A DNA stretch of 64,000 bases from Candidatus Thiodiazotropha sp. (ex Monitilora ramsayi) (GCA_025655575.1 JAHXIP010000007.1:118848-182847), one strand, 5' to 3'. Positions 1 through 10,405 are shown, counted from the stretch's first letter. Notes: generated by a model not told the origin, from the sequence alone. Made by a program: numbers and translations.

Positions 1-1
1 C

Positions 2-2257
2 ACCGCCAACACGCTGGAGGTGGCGGCGGCGGCCAAAGCGGAGATGGTGCGCATCAATGCCGGCTTGCCCGAGGGTATGGAGATCAAGCAGAGCTTCGAC
101 AGTTCTGTCTTTATCGATGGGGCTATCGACGAGGTCTACAAAACGCTCTTCATCGCTATCGCCATGGTGGTGACGGTGATCTTTCTCTTTCTCGGCAGCG
201 TACGCGCCATGTTTGTACCGGCGGTGGCGGTGCCGGTCTCGCTGATCGCCACCTTCCTGGTGTTGTTGGTCCTCGGCTTTACCATCAACATTCTGACGCT
301 GCTGGCATTGGTGTTGGCTATCGGTTTGGTGGTGGATGACGCTATTGTCATGCTGGAGAACATCCACCGTCGCATGGAGGTTTATGGTGAATCCCGTCTG
401 GTGGCCTCTTTTAGAGGTGCGCGACAGGTGGCCTTTGCGGTGATCTCTACGACAATCGTGCTGGTCTCTGTGTTTGCGCCCATTGCCTTTCTGGGCGGAG
501 ATATCGGCAAGCTGTTTGCGGAATTCTCTCTGACCATGGCCGCCGCTGTGACATTCTCCAGTCTGGTAGCGCTTTCTCTCTCTCCGATGCTGGCATCCCA
601 GATTCTGCCGGCACAAAGTACACGCAGAGTCAGTCTCAGTCGCAGTGTGGACTGGTTACTTGGTCATGTGCGTGATTTCTACATCAAGACCCTGCATGGT
701 GCGATTCGTCACTACTGGCTGATGTTGCTGGTCTTTTTCGGCATCCTGGTTGCAGCCTGGTGGCTGTTTGAGCAGATTCCCGATGAGTATGCACCCAAGG
801 AGGACCGGGGTGCCTTCTATCTGATTGTGAGTGGTCCCGAAGGCGCTTCCTACGACTACATGAAGACCTACATGGATGAGATTGAGCGTCGCATGATGCC
901 CTATGTGGAATCAGGCGAGATCTCACGGCTGCTGGTGCGTGCACCGAGGACCTTCGGTAACTTCGCCATTTTCAACGGCGGCATTGTGATCAATGTACTC
1001 AGCGATTGGGACTCCCGGCGCTCCGCCTGGGAGATCATGAAAGAGCTGAAGAAGAAGTTATCTGACCTGCCCGGCATCAAGGCGTTTCCGGTGATGCGCC
1101 AAGGTTTTGGAAGGCGCATTCAGAAGCCAATCCAGTTTGTGCTGGGCGGTGGCACCTATGAGGAGCTGGCTGAGTGGCGGGATATCCTGCTGGATAAGAT
1201 CAATGAGAACAACCCCGGACTGCAGGGCATCAATTGGGATTACAAAGAGACCAAGCCACAGCTCAAGGTGGATATCGACTACGACCGCGCGGCAGAATTG
1301 GGCGTCACCGTGGAGAACATAGGCCGTACCCTGGAGACCATGTTTGGCTCACGCAGAGTTACCACCTACATCGAGGCAGGTGAAGAGTATGACGTCATTC
1401 TTGAGGGCGAGCGTTCTGACCAACAGACGCCATCCGATCTGAGTCATCTCTATGTGCGGTCAGATACCAGCGGGCAGTTGATACAGCTCTCCAACCTGGT
1501 CAATCTGCATGAGGCAGCCGATTCCATTACCCTGAATCGTTACAACCGAGTGCGCGCCATTACGATTGAGGCGAACTTGAAGGATGGACTGGCCTTGGGT
1601 AACGCGCTCAGCTACCTGGAAGATCTGGTGGACCAGCATCTGCCAGAGCGGGTGATCATCGATTACAAGGGGCAGTCGCGTGATTACAAAATAGCCGGCG
1701 GTTCCGTTGTGTTCGTCCTGCTGTTGGGTGTGGTGGTGGTCTATCTGGTGCTGGCTGCACAGTTTGAGAGCTGGGTACATCCGTTCGTGATCATGTTGAC
1801 GGTACCTCTGGCCATGGCCGGCGCTTTGCTGGGGCTCTATATGACCGACCAGACCCTGAATATCTACAGCCAGATAGGTCTCATTATGTTGGTGGGATTG
1901 GCGGCCAAGAATGGCATCCTGATTGTGGAGTTCGCCAACCAGCTCAGGGACGCAGGCAAAGAGTTCAGCGAAGCGCTTCTGGAGGCAGCACACGTTCGTT
2001 TTCGTCCCATTCTCATGACCGGTATTACCACCGCTGCCGGTTCAACCCCGTTGTTGCTCTCTTCCGGTGCGGGTGCCGAGACCCGGGCGGTGATCGGTAC
2101 CGTCATTCTATCCGGCGTCATTGCAGCCACCGTTTTCACGCTCTATATCGTTCCAGTGGCCTATCATCTGTTAGCGAGATATACCGGATCACCTAGGCAG
2201 CTCACTCAGAAGCTGGAACAGGAGTTGTCCAAGCAACAGGACTACATGCGTGAGTGA
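2..2257 (+). CDS. RND efflux transporter permease, C-terminal part (5' truncated by window edge)
   Basis: Inner-membrane proton-driven pump subunit of the RND superfamily (HAE-1/AcrB-like), which works with a periplasmic adaptor and an outer-membrane channel to expel hydrophobic compounds. The reading frame is already open at base 2, so the gene starts outside the window; about 750 of the usual 1020-1050 residues are present. Visible features are the TM4 proton-relay motif GLVVDDAIVMLENI, a long periplasmic porter region and the C-terminal signature AKNGILIVEFANQ. The H+-translocating Asp pair is intact. No adaptor gene is visible downstream, so it is expected upstream of the window. Substrate is unknown. 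The neighbouring Cys-rich metal-binding protein makes metal export conceivable, but the signature is HAE-like rather than CusA-like. Confidence 0.93.
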   Translation, partial: TANTLEVAAAAKAEMVRINAGLPEGMEIKQSFDSSVFIDGAIDEVYKTLFIAIAMVVTVIFLFLGSVRAMFVPAVAVPVSLIATFLVLLVLGFTINILTLLALVLAIGLVVDDAIVMLENIHRRMEVYGESRLVASFRGARQVAFAVISTTIVLVSVFAPIAFLGGDIGKLFAEFSLTMAAAVTFSSLVALSLSPMLASQILPAQSTRRVSLSRSVDWLLGHVRDFYIKTLHGAIRHYWLMLLVFFGILVAAWWLFEQIPDEYAPKEDRGAFYLIVSGPEGASYDYMKTYMDEIERRMMPYVESGEISRLLVRAPRTFGNFAIFNGGIVINVLSDWDSRRSAWEIMKELKKKLSDLPGIKAFPVMRQGFGRRIQKPIQFVLGGGTYEELAEWRDILLDKINENNPGLQGINWDYKETKPQLKVDIDYDRAAELGVTVENIGRTLETMFGSRRVTTYIEAGEEYDVILEGERSDQQTPSDLSHLYVRSDTSGQLIQLSNLVNLHEAADSITLNRYNRVRAITIEANLKDGLALGNALSYLEDLVDQHLPERVIIDYKGQSRDYKIAGGSVVFVLLLGVVVVYLVLAAQFESWVHPFVIMLTVPLAMAGALLGLYMTDQTLNIYSQIGLIMLVGLAAKNGILIVEFANQLRDAGKEFSEALLEAAHVRFRPILMTGITTAAGSTPLLLSSGAGAETRAVIGTVILSGVIAATVFTLYIVPVAYHLLARYTGSPRQLTQKLEQELSKQQDYMRE

Positions 2258-2394
2258 TTCGATGATCTGAGGATTATCGCAACTGACGGGCCTTCAACCA
2301 TATCTTCATTGGGTGTTTGTCTGCTGGACCTGGAAGGGTTCTTCGCCTAGCTTTGTTTGGCGGATACGCGTTTTTTACCCCAATGGAGAAAATA

Positions 2395-2874
2395 ATGAAA
2401 AAAAACCTCAGTGAAGGTCTTTCCCGGCGTGAGCTACTGATTGGAGCGGGAGCAGCAGCAACCCTTGTGGCCAGTGGCACTGTTACGTCGGCAGAACATA
2501 TGCATGGTGATCATGCAGGGCATCGGCATGAGGATCATGCGCCCAAACATGGTGGGTTGCTAGATGATGTAAACATTTGTCTTGATAAAGGGCAGCGTTG
2601 TATCTCCCACTGTTTTGTAGCGTTCAGAGAGGGTGACCTGACATTAGCCAATTGTGCCTCCAAGGCACAGGAGATGCTGGCAATCTGCGAGGGGTTTTCA
2701 TACCTGGTGACTGCCAACTCCACCTACCTGAAGGATTATGCCAGGGTTTGCAGTCAGGTCTGTGCCGATTGCGAGGAGGAGTGCAGGAAGCATGAGGATA
2801 AGCACATGGAGTGCAAGGCCTGCGCCGAGGCTTGTGCAAAGGTCGTTAAATCAATTAATGCGGTAATGGCTTAA
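2395..2874 (+). CDS. Tat-exported four-helix-bundle copper-binding protein (Csp-like)
   Basis: A 159-residue protein. The start is the ATG at 2395, which has GGAG six bases upstream; longer in-frame starts lack one. The N-terminus carries a twin-arginine signal (SRRELLIGAG), so the folded protein is probably exported. A His-rich stretch follows at about residues 35-52 (HMHGDHAGHRHEDHAPKH), then a helical region with twelve cysteines in CxxC/CxxxC spacing (CSQVC-ADC, CKAC-AEAC). This is the pattern of the copper-storage proteins Csp1 and the DUF326 family, which bind many Cu(I) ions inside a four-helix bundle. The His-rich extension is additional to the Cys core. It follows the RND pump by 137 bp and ends before a strong hairpin. 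Copper as ligand is family inference. Confidence 0.85.
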   Translation: MKKNLSEGLSRRELLIGAGAAATLVASGTVTSAEHMHGDHAGHRHEDHAPKHGGLLDDVNICLDKGQRCISHCFVAFREGDLTLANCASKAQEMLAICEGFSYLVTANSTYLKDYARVCSQVCADCEEECRKHEDKHMECKACAEACAKVVKSINAVMA

Positions 2875-2880
2875 ACTGGT

Positions 2881-2911
2881 ACTGAAGGCCTGATCCGGTC
2901 AGGCCTTCAGT
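2881..2911. terminator. Bidirectional hairpin terminator between convergent genes
   Basis: A perfect 13-bp inverted repeat (ACTGAAGGCCTGA and its complement) with a 5-nt loop TCCGG lies between the convergent copper-binding protein and aldolase-like genes. No U-tract of note follows on either strand, so intrinsic termination is likely but not certain. Confidence 0.65.
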
Positions 2912-2919
2912 CAGAAGGG

Positions 2920-3891
2920 TCAGGATATGGTGCCATCGTCGAGTCGGGACGACTCGAGTAGAAAGTCATAGCAGAGATCGCGCAGTTGCTCGTCACCGCG
3001 AACCTTCATGGCAGCTCGCGGGTGCTGGTTAAAATGACCACCGATGCCATAGATGTCATTGAACCCCCACTCAATCTCCTTTCGCAGTGGTACGAACTGT
3101 TCCTGGATGACCTTGTAGATCGGACGTACATCGAACTTGGGGTTCTTGAGAAAGTTGAGCAACAGTTCCAGGTTGCAGTTACCGGCGCCCCGGCCGATGC
3201 CGTTGACCGTAGCGTCCAGCAGGTTGACGCCGTCAATAATGGCCTGCTGGGTATTGGAGAAGGCCAGCTGTTGATTGTTGTGGGCATGGAAGCCCAGCTC
3301 CTTGCTGGGAGCATACTTTTTGTAAAGATTCAGATAGTCGGTGACCTGCTCGGAATAGAACGCACCGTAACTGTCGACCAGGTATAGGTAGTCGAGTTCC
3401 GCTGTTTCTTCCACCTGATTCAGTCCCTCAATCAAATCGGTCCGGATGGCGGCAGAACACGCCATGATGTTGATGGTTGTTTCGTAGCCCAGATCTTTGG
3501 ATCGCTTGACCAGGTCGAGGCCCTTATCGATATCGGAGACATAACAGGCGACGCGGGCCATGTCGAACGGGCTCTGATCCCGTGGTTTGAGATTGTCGAC
3601 ATCTACCCGCCCGATGTCGAACATGACCGCCACCAGGGGCCGGTTCTCGCTTTCGTGGGAGTCGATGACCATTTTCAAGTCATCGTCGTCGCAGAAGTTC
3701 CATTTGCCATATTTGTCCCGGGTATACTCTTCGCTGACCGCCAGTTTTTTACCCAGTTCGATGATATCCACGTTGGCGTCGCAGCCTGCGCGATAGACAG
3801 CCTTCACGAAATCGTCGGTGAAGTGGTAGTTGTTGATCAGTCCGCCATCACGAATGGTACAGTCCAGGACTTTGAGCTCTTTACGAAACAC
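2920..3891 (-). CDS. DRE-TIM metallolyase family aldolase-like protein
   Basis: TIM-barrel enzyme of the family that includes HMG-CoA lyase, isopropylmalate synthase and 4-hydroxy-2-oxovalerate aldolase. The diagnostic DxxIRDGG motif appears as LDCTIRDGG near the N-terminus; the late barrel motif GFHAHNN and the glycine-rich GIGRGAGN are also present, and these normally bind the divalent metal. The best start is a GTG at 3891 preceded by GAGGA eight bases upstream. It gives MFRKELKVLDC..., which resembles the usual short N-terminus. The frame also extends to a TTG at 3957 with no good ribosome site. The substrate cannot be told from sequence. It stands alone, convergent to the copper-binding gene. 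Confidence 0.8.
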   Translation of the reverse strand: MFRKELKVLDCTIRDGGLINNYHFTDDFVKAVYRAGCDANVDIIELGKKLAVSEEYTRDKYGKWNFCDDDDLKMVIDSHESENRPLVAVMFDIGRVDVDNLKPRDQSPFDMARVACYVSDIDKGLDLVKRSKDLGYETTINIMACSAAIRTDLIEGLNQVEETAELDYLYLVDSYGAFYSEQVTDYLNLYKKYAPSKELGFHAHNNQQLAFSNTQQAIIDGVNLLDATVNGIGRGAGNCNLELLLNFLKNPKFDVRPIYKVIQEQFVPLRKEIEWGFNDIYGIGGHFNQHPRAAMKVRGDEQLRDLCYDFLLESSRLDDGTIS

Positions 3892-4072
3892 GTTGGGGTT
3901 CCTCGCGGCATATATGATGTGGGGGCCTGGCGAAGGTATCGGGTGCAGTGATATCAAGGCTCAGGGCTACACGTTGCATCGCAGGTGTGAGTGCTACCGA
4001 TGCAGTGTCAAGCACCCTATGTTAACTGATCAAGAATAGCCAGACCAGATAAGGGCAATGTGTGATATGGCG

Positions 4073-4609
4073 CTAGTAGCGTCCTGCACTGATCAGCCGT
4101 TTTTTCCAGTAGGGATTCTCCAGCTGTGACAGGGTGACAGCTTTCTCGCTGGTCGAGGCATGAATGAATTGACCGCTGCCGATATAGAGCCCCACATGGG
4201 AAGGTTGCTTTCTCTCTATACGGAAAAAGAGAAGGTCTCCCGGCTGAATCCGGTCGGCGGCGATGGGTTGTGAATGGCGGTACTGTTCGTGAGATGTGCG
4301 GGGGATGGAGATACCGCTTCGTGAGAACGCGAAGTAGACCAAACCGCTGCAGTCGAATCCCTTGGGCGTATATCCGCCATACCGATAGGGTTTATCCAGC
4401 TGGCCGAGGGCAAGCTCCACAGCAGGATGCCCGGCTTGTGATGGACTTGTGAGCCGTACGCCAGGGGTGTTTTTAATTGTGGGTTGAGTGTGAGTACTGA
4501 CGGTGGGAGTACTGCTACACCCTACCAGGCAACTCTGCATGAGAATGCCCAGGATTAGCCAGATTGCCGGTTGTTTGATCGGTTTGTGTCGAATTATCCG
4601 TGTGTACAT
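4073..4609 (-). CDS. NlpC/P60 family lipoprotein, cell-wall endopeptidase
   Basis: A 178-residue C40-family cysteine peptidase that probably cleaves peptidoglycan stem peptides in the periplasm. The N-terminal hydrophobic segment ends in a lipobox LVGC with the lipidated Cys at residue 31. The catalytic Cys87 lies in GFDCSGLV, His138 in SHVGLYIG and the third polar residue is His150 in QFIHAS, the full NlpC/P60 triad pattern. The size is typical of single-domain Spr/NlpC-type enzymes. The gene is monocistronic, with about 400 gene-free bases upstream. Confidence 0.9.
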   Translation of the reverse strand: MYTRIIRHKPIKQPAIWLILGILMQSCLVGCSSTPTVSTHTQPTIKNTPGVRLTSPSQAGHPAVELALGQLDKPYRYGGYTPKGFDCSGLVYFAFSRSGISIPRTSHEQYRHSQPIAADRIQPGDLLFFRIERKQPSHVGLYIGSGQFIHASTSEKAVTLSQLENPYWKKRLISAGRY

Positions 4610-5011
4610 GCGGTGTTAAAAAAGCTAGCTCGATACAACTATAGCAGGTGATCAAATGGACGTTAGCAGGCTCTGACCCATGGCGATCAGGTCAGGTGCT
4701 AGTGTGTGGGGAAAAAGTGATCCAGGGCACGCTTTCATCCCTTGGTCGTGATCTTCGACTGATTTTGCGCATCACGGCACCTCAGTATTGGGGGTTCTGC
4801 TCTATAGTTTATTTCCCAGCCTGCCATAGGCTGAGCCACGACCGGTGGTCAACAAAACCAGCACGGCCAGATTAGATAACCCTGACTCATGTGTGTTTCT
4901 GAGTCCGAAGATGACGGAGATCACAGGTAATGGAAATAGTGGGGTCCGTCTTTAAGTCTTCTCAATGGTGTCATCACTGGCGTTCTGCATGCTCATAGGG
5001 AGATTGACGAA
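4610..5011. other. Gene-free intergenic stretch
   Basis: Divergent intergenic region between the NlpC/P60 lipoprotein and the bacteriohemerythrin gene. A 75-codon frame at 4648-4875 has no ribosome site, no family resemblance and unusual composition, so it is not called. Promoters for both flanking genes must lie here, but no convincing hexamer pair stood out. Confidence 0.5.
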
Positions 5012-5500
5012 ATGAAACCATTTCTACGTTGGCGTGATGATTGGCTTCTTGGACTGGATGAGTTGGATGCACAGCACCTGGCATTGGCAGAGTTGCTGAA
5101 TAGTATCCATGATTCTTTGAGTGCCGGAGGGACTGAATCCGGATTCAGTTCGGATGCCTATCGGCGTCTTTTGGATCTTGCGGAGATGACGCGGGAACAC
5201 TTCCGTGATGAGGAGCATGTCATGCGTGATCAGGGCTACCCCGGCCTGGGTGATCACCATCGTGAACATGCGCTACTGCTGGCGGAATTGCAGGACCTGA
5301 TTCGCCATATCGAAGAGGGTACGCGGGAATTCACCATGCAGACACTGACCGCTCTCAAGCATTGGCAGATCGATCACGTGCTCAACAGCGACAGGGAATT
5401 CGCGGATTATTGCAGGCGGCACACAGGAGCAGAATCGGCAGCAAGGCCGGCTTCGGCCTCCCGGCAGATATCATCAGTATCCCACCATTCGATCCATTAA
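5012..5500 (+). CDS. Bacteriohemerythrin
   Basis: A small soluble oxygen-binding non-haem diiron protein of 162 residues. The start at 5012 (MKPFLRWRDDWLLGLDELDAQH) aligns with the usual N-terminus containing the first iron ligand, His22. The remaining ligands are visible as HxxxE (His63, Glu67), HxxxH (His82, His86), His117 and HxxxxD (His122, Asp127). The C-terminal 25 residues after RRHTG are an extra tail with no recognised domain. Hemerythrins of this type carry or sense O2 in microaerobic bacteria; which of the two applies here is not evident. It is monocistronic and convergent to metE. Confidence 0.9.
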   Translation: MKPFLRWRDDWLLGLDELDAQHLALAELLNSIHDSLSAGGTESGFSSDAYRRLLDLAEMTREHFRDEEHVMRDQGYPGLGDHHREHALLLAELQDLIRHIEEGTREFTMQTLTALKHWQIDHVLNSDREFADYCRRHTGAESAARPASASRQISSVSHHSIH

Positions 5501-5517
5501 CGGTAAACCTGGTACAT

Positions 5518-5537
5518 ATGGCCACTGTCGTGGCCAT
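5518..5537. terminator. Hairpin between hemerythrin and metE
   Basis: An 8-bp perfect stem (ATGGCCAC / GTGGCCAT) with a TGTC loop lies between the two convergent genes. A run of six T residues follows only about 18 bases later, so this is a weak intrinsic terminator candidate. Confidence 0.4.
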
Positions 5538-5579
5538 TGACCAGAACTTAAGCGACTTTTTTAGTATTGACCCGACTAT

Positions 5580-7910
5580 TTAATTGCCGGAGTGATCAGA
5601 CGCGGTAGATGCCTGTTCAGCGGGAGCCGGTTGTGTTTGCAATTCCTGGCGTAGCCTTTCTGCAGCCTCGACCATGCGGGTGAGTGCCGGCACCACCTCT
5701 TCCCACTGACGGGTCTTGAGACCGCAGTCGGGATTTACCCAGAGACGCTCCGGCGGTATGCGTTTCATTGCCCGTTTCATCAAAGAGACCATCTCCGTCG
5801 TAGCAGGGATGTTGGGTGTGTGGATATCGTAGACACCGGGACCGATCCCGTTGGGATAGGCATATGCCTCGAAGACATCCAGCAGTTCCATATCCGAGCG
5901 CGAGGTTTCGATGGTAATGACATCGGCATCCATATCTGCGATCGCCTCGATGATGTCATTGAATTCTGAATAGCACATGTGGGTATGGATCTGGGTGTGG
6001 TCTTTCACGCCATTGGCCATGAGGCGGAATGAGGCGATAGCCCAGTCCAGGTAGGCCTGCCATTCGCGGCGTCGCAGGGGCAGCCCCTCGCGCAGGGCGG
6101 CCTCATCGATCTGGATGATTTGAATGCCGGCGTTTTCAAGCTCCAGGACCTCATCCCGCAGGGCGAGCGCCAACTGTTGGCAGGTGTTGGCACGAGGCTG
6201 ATCATCACGCACGAAGGACCAGTTGAGCATGGTCACAGGACCGGTCAGCATGCCTTTTACCGGCTTTTCGGTGAGTGACTGGGCATAACTGATCCAGTCA
6301 ATTGTCATTGGGGCTGGGCGCGTGATATCGCCGTAGATGATTGGCGGTTTGACGCAACGTGATCCATAGGACTGCACCCAGCCTGTACGGGTAAAAGCAT
6401 AACCGCCTAGCTGTTCGCCGAAGTACTCCACCATGTCGTTGCGTTCCGCTTCGCCATGCACCAGGACTTCAAGACCAATGGATGTCTGCTGATCGATGCA
6501 ATGACGAATTTCGTACTGCATGGCATCTCGGTATTCACCCTCTGTGAGACTGCCGTTGCGATAGCGGAATCGGCATTGACGGATCTCTGTTGTCTGTGGA
6601 AATGAGCCGATGGTGGTAGTGGGGAACAACGGTAACGACAGAGTCTTCTGTTGTTGACGGCTGCGCGTCGGGTAGTCGCTTTGTCGCTGAGTCATCGACT
6701 GGGTGACCTGTGCCTGACGTTGATGGATATCATCATTATGGACACGCTGAGAATGCTCACGAGTTGTCAGGGCTGTGGCGTTTTCCGCCAGTAGAGGCGC
6801 CACGGCTTCGCGCCCCTGTGCAAGTGCGGTGGCCAGGACCTCCAATTCAAATACCTTCTGCCGGGCAAAACTGAGCCAGGATTTGATCTCGGGATCGAGC
6901 TCGGTTTCACTCTCCAGGTCGACGGGTACGTGGAGCAGTGAACAGGAGGGGGCCAGCCAAAGGCGATCACCGAGTCTGCCATGGATGGGTTCCAGCCAAT
7001 CCAGCAGGTCGTTGAGGTTGGTTTTCCAGATATTGCGCCCATCGATGACGCCGAGAGAGAGTATCTTGTGTTTCGGCAGCCAGTCGATGACTTGAGCCGT
7101 CTCCTCCTTGTGTCGGCTGACATCGATATGAATACCTGCCACCGGCAGTTCACAGGCCAGCTGCAGGTTCTCCTCCAGCTGTCCGAAATAGGTGGTCAGT
7201 AAGAGCTTTATTTCACGGCTTTGGAGATGGAAGTAGGCCTTTCGCAGAGCGTGTTGCCAATCGGAGGAGAGTTCTGTTACCAGGATAGGTTCATCGATTT
7301 GCACCCATTCGCAGCCGGCAGTGGACAACTGGGATAAAAGTTCACCATAGACAGGGAGCAGTTGATCCAGTAGTTCCAGACGGCCTCCGCCATCCTTGTG
7401 CTTGCCCAACCAGAGATAGGTCACAGGGCCCAGGATGACCGGTTTTACATTGTGTCCATCGGTTTTAGCCTGCTGGATTTGGGCCAGCAGGTTTTCCGGG
7501 TTCAGCTGGAAGCGTGTTTCCCGGTCGAATTCAGGCACGATGTAGTGAAAGTTGGTATCGAACCATTTAGTCATCTCACCCGCTGCCACAGATGGTGTCT
7601 CTTTGGTGGAACGTCCACGCGCCAGACGAAAATAGTTATCCAGGCGGGTGATCCCGTCCGTGTGTCGAAAGCGGGACGGCAGGTTGCCAAGCAGGAAGCT
7701 GGTGTCCAATACATGGTCGTAGAGAGAGAAGTCGCCGACGGTCTGCCAGTCGAGATGTTGCTGACATTGCAGGCTCTCGCTGCGTAGTGCTTGTGCAACC
7801 TTCTCCAGCTTGTCCTGGCCGGTTTCACCCTTCCAATAAGCTTCCAATGCAAATTTTAACTGCCGTTCTCTGCCGATGCGGGGAAATCCCAAGAGGTGTG
7901 TGGTGGCCAT
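5580..7910 (-). CDS. metE: Cobalamin-independent methionine synthase
   Basis: 5-methyltetrahydropteroyltriglutamate-homocysteine S-methyltransferase, the last step of methionine synthesis without vitamin B12. At 776 residues it is full length for the duplicated-barrel family. The N-terminus [23 protein letters not shown] is typical. The catalytic C-terminal half shows the zinc ligands in HTHMCYSEF and NPDCGLKTR, plus the homocysteine-binding segment [12 protein letters not shown] short Gln/Arg-rich linker at about residues 390-425 joins the two barrels. It is transcribed divergently from the LysR gene metR, the standard arrangement for MetR and homocysteine control. Confidence 0.97.
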   Translation of the reverse strand: MATTHLLGFPRIGRERQLKFALEAYWKGETGQDKLEKVAQALRSESLQCQQHLDWQTVGDFSLYDHVLDTSFLLGNLPSRFRHTDGITRLDNYFRLARGRSTKETPSVAAGEMTKWFDTNFHYIVPEFDRETRFQLNPENLLAQIQQAKTDGHNVKPVILGPVTYLWLGKHKDGGGRLELLDQLLPVYGELLSQLSTAGCEWVQIDEPILVTELSSDWQHALRKAYFHLQSREIKLLLTTYFGQLEENLQLACELPVAGIHIDVSRHKEETAQVIDWLPKHKILSLGVIDGRNIWKTNLNDLLDWLEPIHGRLGDRLWLAPSCSLLHVPVDLESETELDPEIKSWLSFARQKVFELEVLATALAQGREAVAPLLAENATALTTREHSQRVHNDDIHQRQAQVTQSMTQRQSDYPTRSRQQQKTLSLPLFPTTTIGSFPQTTEIRQCRFRYRNGSLTEGEYRDAMQYEIRHCIDQQTSIGLEVLVHGEAERNDMVEYFGEQLGGYAFTRTGWVQSYGSRCVKPPIIYGDITRPAPMTIDWISYAQSLTEKPVKGMLTGPVTMLNWSFVRDDQPRANTCQQLALALRDEVLELENAGIQIIQIDEAALREGLPLRRREWQAYLDWAIASFRLMANGVKDHTQIHTHMCYSEFNDIIEAIADMDADVITIETSRSDMELLDVFEAYAYPNGIGPGVYDIHTPNIPATTEMVSLMKRAMKRIPPERLWVNPDCGLKTRQWEEVVPALTRMVEAAERLRQELQTQPAPAEQASTASDHSGN

Positions 7911-7949
7911 CTGCTTACCCTGTCTATTGAATCAAAAGCAGGGATTGTA

Positions 7950-7966
7950 TGAACTTCATTTATGAA
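7950..7966. promoter_or_regulatory. Putative MetR operator in the metE-metR intergenic region
   Basis: Two overlapping dyads built from TGAA/TTCA half-sites (TGAACTTCA and TTCATTTATGAA) lie in the AT-rich 100-bp gap between the divergent metE and metR. MetR of enteric bacteria binds TGAA-TTCA type dyads in exactly this position. The half-site spacing differs from the E. coli consensus, so this is a candidate only. Confidence 0.5.
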
Positions 7967-8010
7967 AATATAATGATGTTTATTGCTTAACCAATGAGAA
8001 TATCTAATAG

Positions 8011-8901
8011 ATGATTGAACTGTCACACCTCAAGATCGTGGCCTCCCTGGCACGCCATGGCACGCTCACCGCTGCATCCAATGCCCTCTGCCTGAGTCAG
8101 TCGGCGCTCTCCCATCAGATTCGCTATCTGGAGAAAAAGCTGGGTATCACTATCTGGGAGAAGGAGGGCCGCAGACTGAGACTGACCCGGGCGGGTCGAT
8201 ACCTGCTTGATGCCTCGTCACGCATCTTGCCACTGTTCGAGCAGACGGAGCTTACTCTGAAAGCAATGGCCGAGGGCAGGCAGGGACAATTGCGGATCGG
8301 TGTGGAGTGTTATCCCTGTTATGAATGGCTCACCGGAGTCATCGCCACCTATCTGAAAGAGGCGCCGGATGTGGATGTGGATATCGTCCACCAGTTTCAG
8401 TTTGCCGGGCTCGAGGGACTTTTAAATCGACGCATCGACCTGCTGGTGACCCCTGACAGTGTCGATCAACCTGGTCTGACGTTTGAGGTCCTGTTCGATT
8501 ATGAGCTTGTCCTGTTGGTGGCAGAGCCCCATCATTTGGCGGGCCTGTCCCGTGTGATGCCGGAACAGCTACGAGAAGAGACCCTGATTACCTTTCCGGT
8601 GGCCCCGGAGCGACTGGATGTGTTGACCCGGTTTCTCTGGCCGGGGGGAGTACGATCGGTATCACAGAAGCAGATCGAGTCCATTGAAATTATGCTGCAA
8701 CTGGTTGCGTTCGAGCGCGGGGTTTGTGCATTGCCGTTGTGGCTGGCGGAGAGGGTCAGCCAGACTCTGCCACTGAAACTTCTACACCTTGGTGAAGCGG
8801 GCGTTCAACGGTCGCTCTACGCAGCATTTCGTACAGAAGATGCTGAGTTGGCCTATCTGCTTAAATTTTTAGAGTTGGGACGTAATTTCAACGATGCCTA
8901 G
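8011..8901 (+). CDS. metR: LysR-type regulator of methionine genes
   Basis: LysR-family transcription factor of 296 residues. The N-terminal winged helix-turn-helix at residues 1-60 includes the recognition region TLTAASNALCLSQSALSHQI, followed by a two-lobed effector-binding domain with the EvelI-type segment RIGVECYPCYEWL that is typical of MetR, which responds to homocysteine. It starts 100 bp from metE on the opposite strand; MetR classically activates metE and represses itself from this shared region. The identity rests on both the effector-domain sequence and this arrangement. Confidence 0.92.
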   Translation: MIELSHLKIVASLARHGTLTAASNALCLSQSALSHQIRYLEKKLGITIWEKEGRRLRLTRAGRYLLDASSRILPLFEQTELTLKAMAEGRQGQLRIGVECYPCYEWLTGVIATYLKEAPDVDVDIVHQFQFAGLEGLLNRRIDLLVTPDSVDQPGLTFEVLFDYELVLLVAEPHHLAGLSRVMPEQLREETLITFPVAPERLDVLTRFLWPGGVRSVSQKQIESIEIMLQLVAFERGVCALPLWLAERVSQTLPLKLLHLGEAGVQRSLYAAFRTEDAELAYLLKFLELGRNFNDA

Positions 8902-9028
8902 ACAAGATGCCGATTGGTGGAAGTAAACACTGTAGTGTATGGGTTATTGAGTGCGGTCATTTATGAGACAGTGGCATTAAGGAAGCTCTGAACAAGCCTG
9001 TAATTCGTTTAGGCTAGAGGTGTGTGAC

Positions 9029-10405
9029 ATGGCCATCAGCGTGTTTGATCTATTCAAGGTAGGTATAGGGCCCTCCAGCTCCCATACTGTGGGACCGATG
9101 CTGGCGGCGGGTCGGTTCATAGACCAGTTGAATGAAGCCGGCGATCTCCAAGATATGGCGCGAATAAAAATTGAGCTCTTCGGCTCGCTTGGTGCAACTG
9201 GAAAGGGTCACGGTACCGATAAGGCATTGATGCTCGGGCTGATGGGGGAAACGCCGGAGTCGGTGGATGTGACATCGATACCCGAGCGTATAGCGTCAAT
9301 TCGTCAGTGTTGTGAAATTACAATTTCCCCCGATGTGGTCCTATCTTTCGATCCGGAGCAAGATCTGTATTTTCACAGAGAACGGCAATTGGAGTTCCAT
9401 GCGAATGGCATGCGCTTCACTGCCTGGGATAACAGTGAGCGGCAACTGCGACAAAGTCGCTTTTACTCGGTGGGAGGTGGCTTTGTTGTGCAGGAGAATG
9501 CACAGGGAGAGCCTGTCGTCATTGAGGACCAAACTCCACTGAGATACCCATTCAGCAGCGGGGATGGGCTGCTGGCCCTGTGTGAGGAGCACGGCCTGTC
9601 GATCAGCCAACTGATGCTGGAAAATGAGAAAGCCTGGCGGGATGAAACTGAAACCAGGGATCAGCTGCTGAAGATCTGGCGTGTCATGCAGCAGTGCGTT
9701 GAGCGAGGATGTGCCACTGAGGGTATTCTGCCTGGCGGTCTCAAAGTGAAGCGCCGGGCGCCGCGTCTGTTTCGTCAGTTAAGCAGCGAAGCGGAGATGA
9801 ACAATGTACCGCTGGGTACTATGGATTGGGTCAATCTGTTTGCCTTGGCCGTCAATGAGGAGAATGCTGCTGGTGGACGGGTGGTGACCGCGCCGACCAA
9901 CGGTGCCGCTGGTGTTATTCCGTCAGTGTTGCACTACTACTGGCGCTATTCACCGGGTGCGAGCGAAGAGGGTGTCATGCGTTTTCTGCTTTGTGCCGGC
10001 GCCATCGGTATTCTCTACAAAGAAAATGCCTCGATTTCTGGCGCCGAAGTCGGTTGTCAGGGGGAAGTGGGTGCTGCCTGCTCCATGGCGGCCGGCGCCC
10101 TCACAGAGGTACTGGGCGGTACACCGAAACAGGTTGAGAATGCTGCTGAGATCGGTATGGAACATAATCTGGGATTGACCTGTGACCCGGTAGGTGGGCT
10201 GGTGCAGGTACCCTGTATCGAACGAAACGCCATGGGAGCAGTGAAGGCAATCAATGCATCACGTATGGCCCTAAGGGGGGATGGGTCACATTTCGTTTCC
10301 CTGGACAAAGTGATAAAGACCATGCGGGAGACAGGGGCCGACATGCAGACAAAATATAAGGAAACCTCAAGAGGCGGGCTAGCGGTGAATCTCGTGGAGT
10401 GTTGA
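9029..10405 (+). CDS. sdaA: L-serine dehydratase, iron-sulfur type
   Basis: L-serine ammonia-lyase converting serine to pyruvate and ammonia in the cytoplasm. This is the single-chain form of 458 residues with the beta domain first ([21 protein letters not shown]) and the alpha domain from about residue 180. Cysteines for the labile 4Fe-4S cluster are seen in [23 protein letters not shown] and CDPVGG. The ATG at 9029 has AGAGG eight bases upstream; the GTG at 9020 overlaps that site and is not used. The gene is monocistronic. Confidence 0.95.
   Translation: MAISVFDLFKVGIGPSSSHTVGPMLAAGRFIDQLNEAGDLQDMARIKIELFGSLGATGKGHGTDKALMLGLMGETPESVDVTSIPERIASIRQCCEITISPDVVLSFDPEQDLYFHRERQLEFHANGMRFTAWDNSERQLRQSRFYSVGGGFVVQENAQGEPVVIEDQTPLRYPFSSGDGLLALCEEHGLSISQLMLENEKAWRDETETRDQLLKIWRVMQQCVERGCATEGILPGGLKVKRRAPRLFRQLSSEAEMNNVPLGTMDWVNLFALAVNEENAAGGRVVTAPTNGAAGVIPSVLHYYWRYSPGASEEGVMRFLLCAGAIGILYKENASISGAEVGCQGEVGAACSMAAGALTEVLGGTPKQVENAAEIGMEHNLGLTCDPVGGLVQVPCIERNAMGAVKAINASRMALRGDGSHFVSLDKVIKTMRETGADMQTKYKETSRGGLAVNLVEC

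Noticed and set aside
4648..4875. 75-codon frame between NlpC/P60 and hemerythrin
   Set aside because: No ribosome site and no recognisable features.
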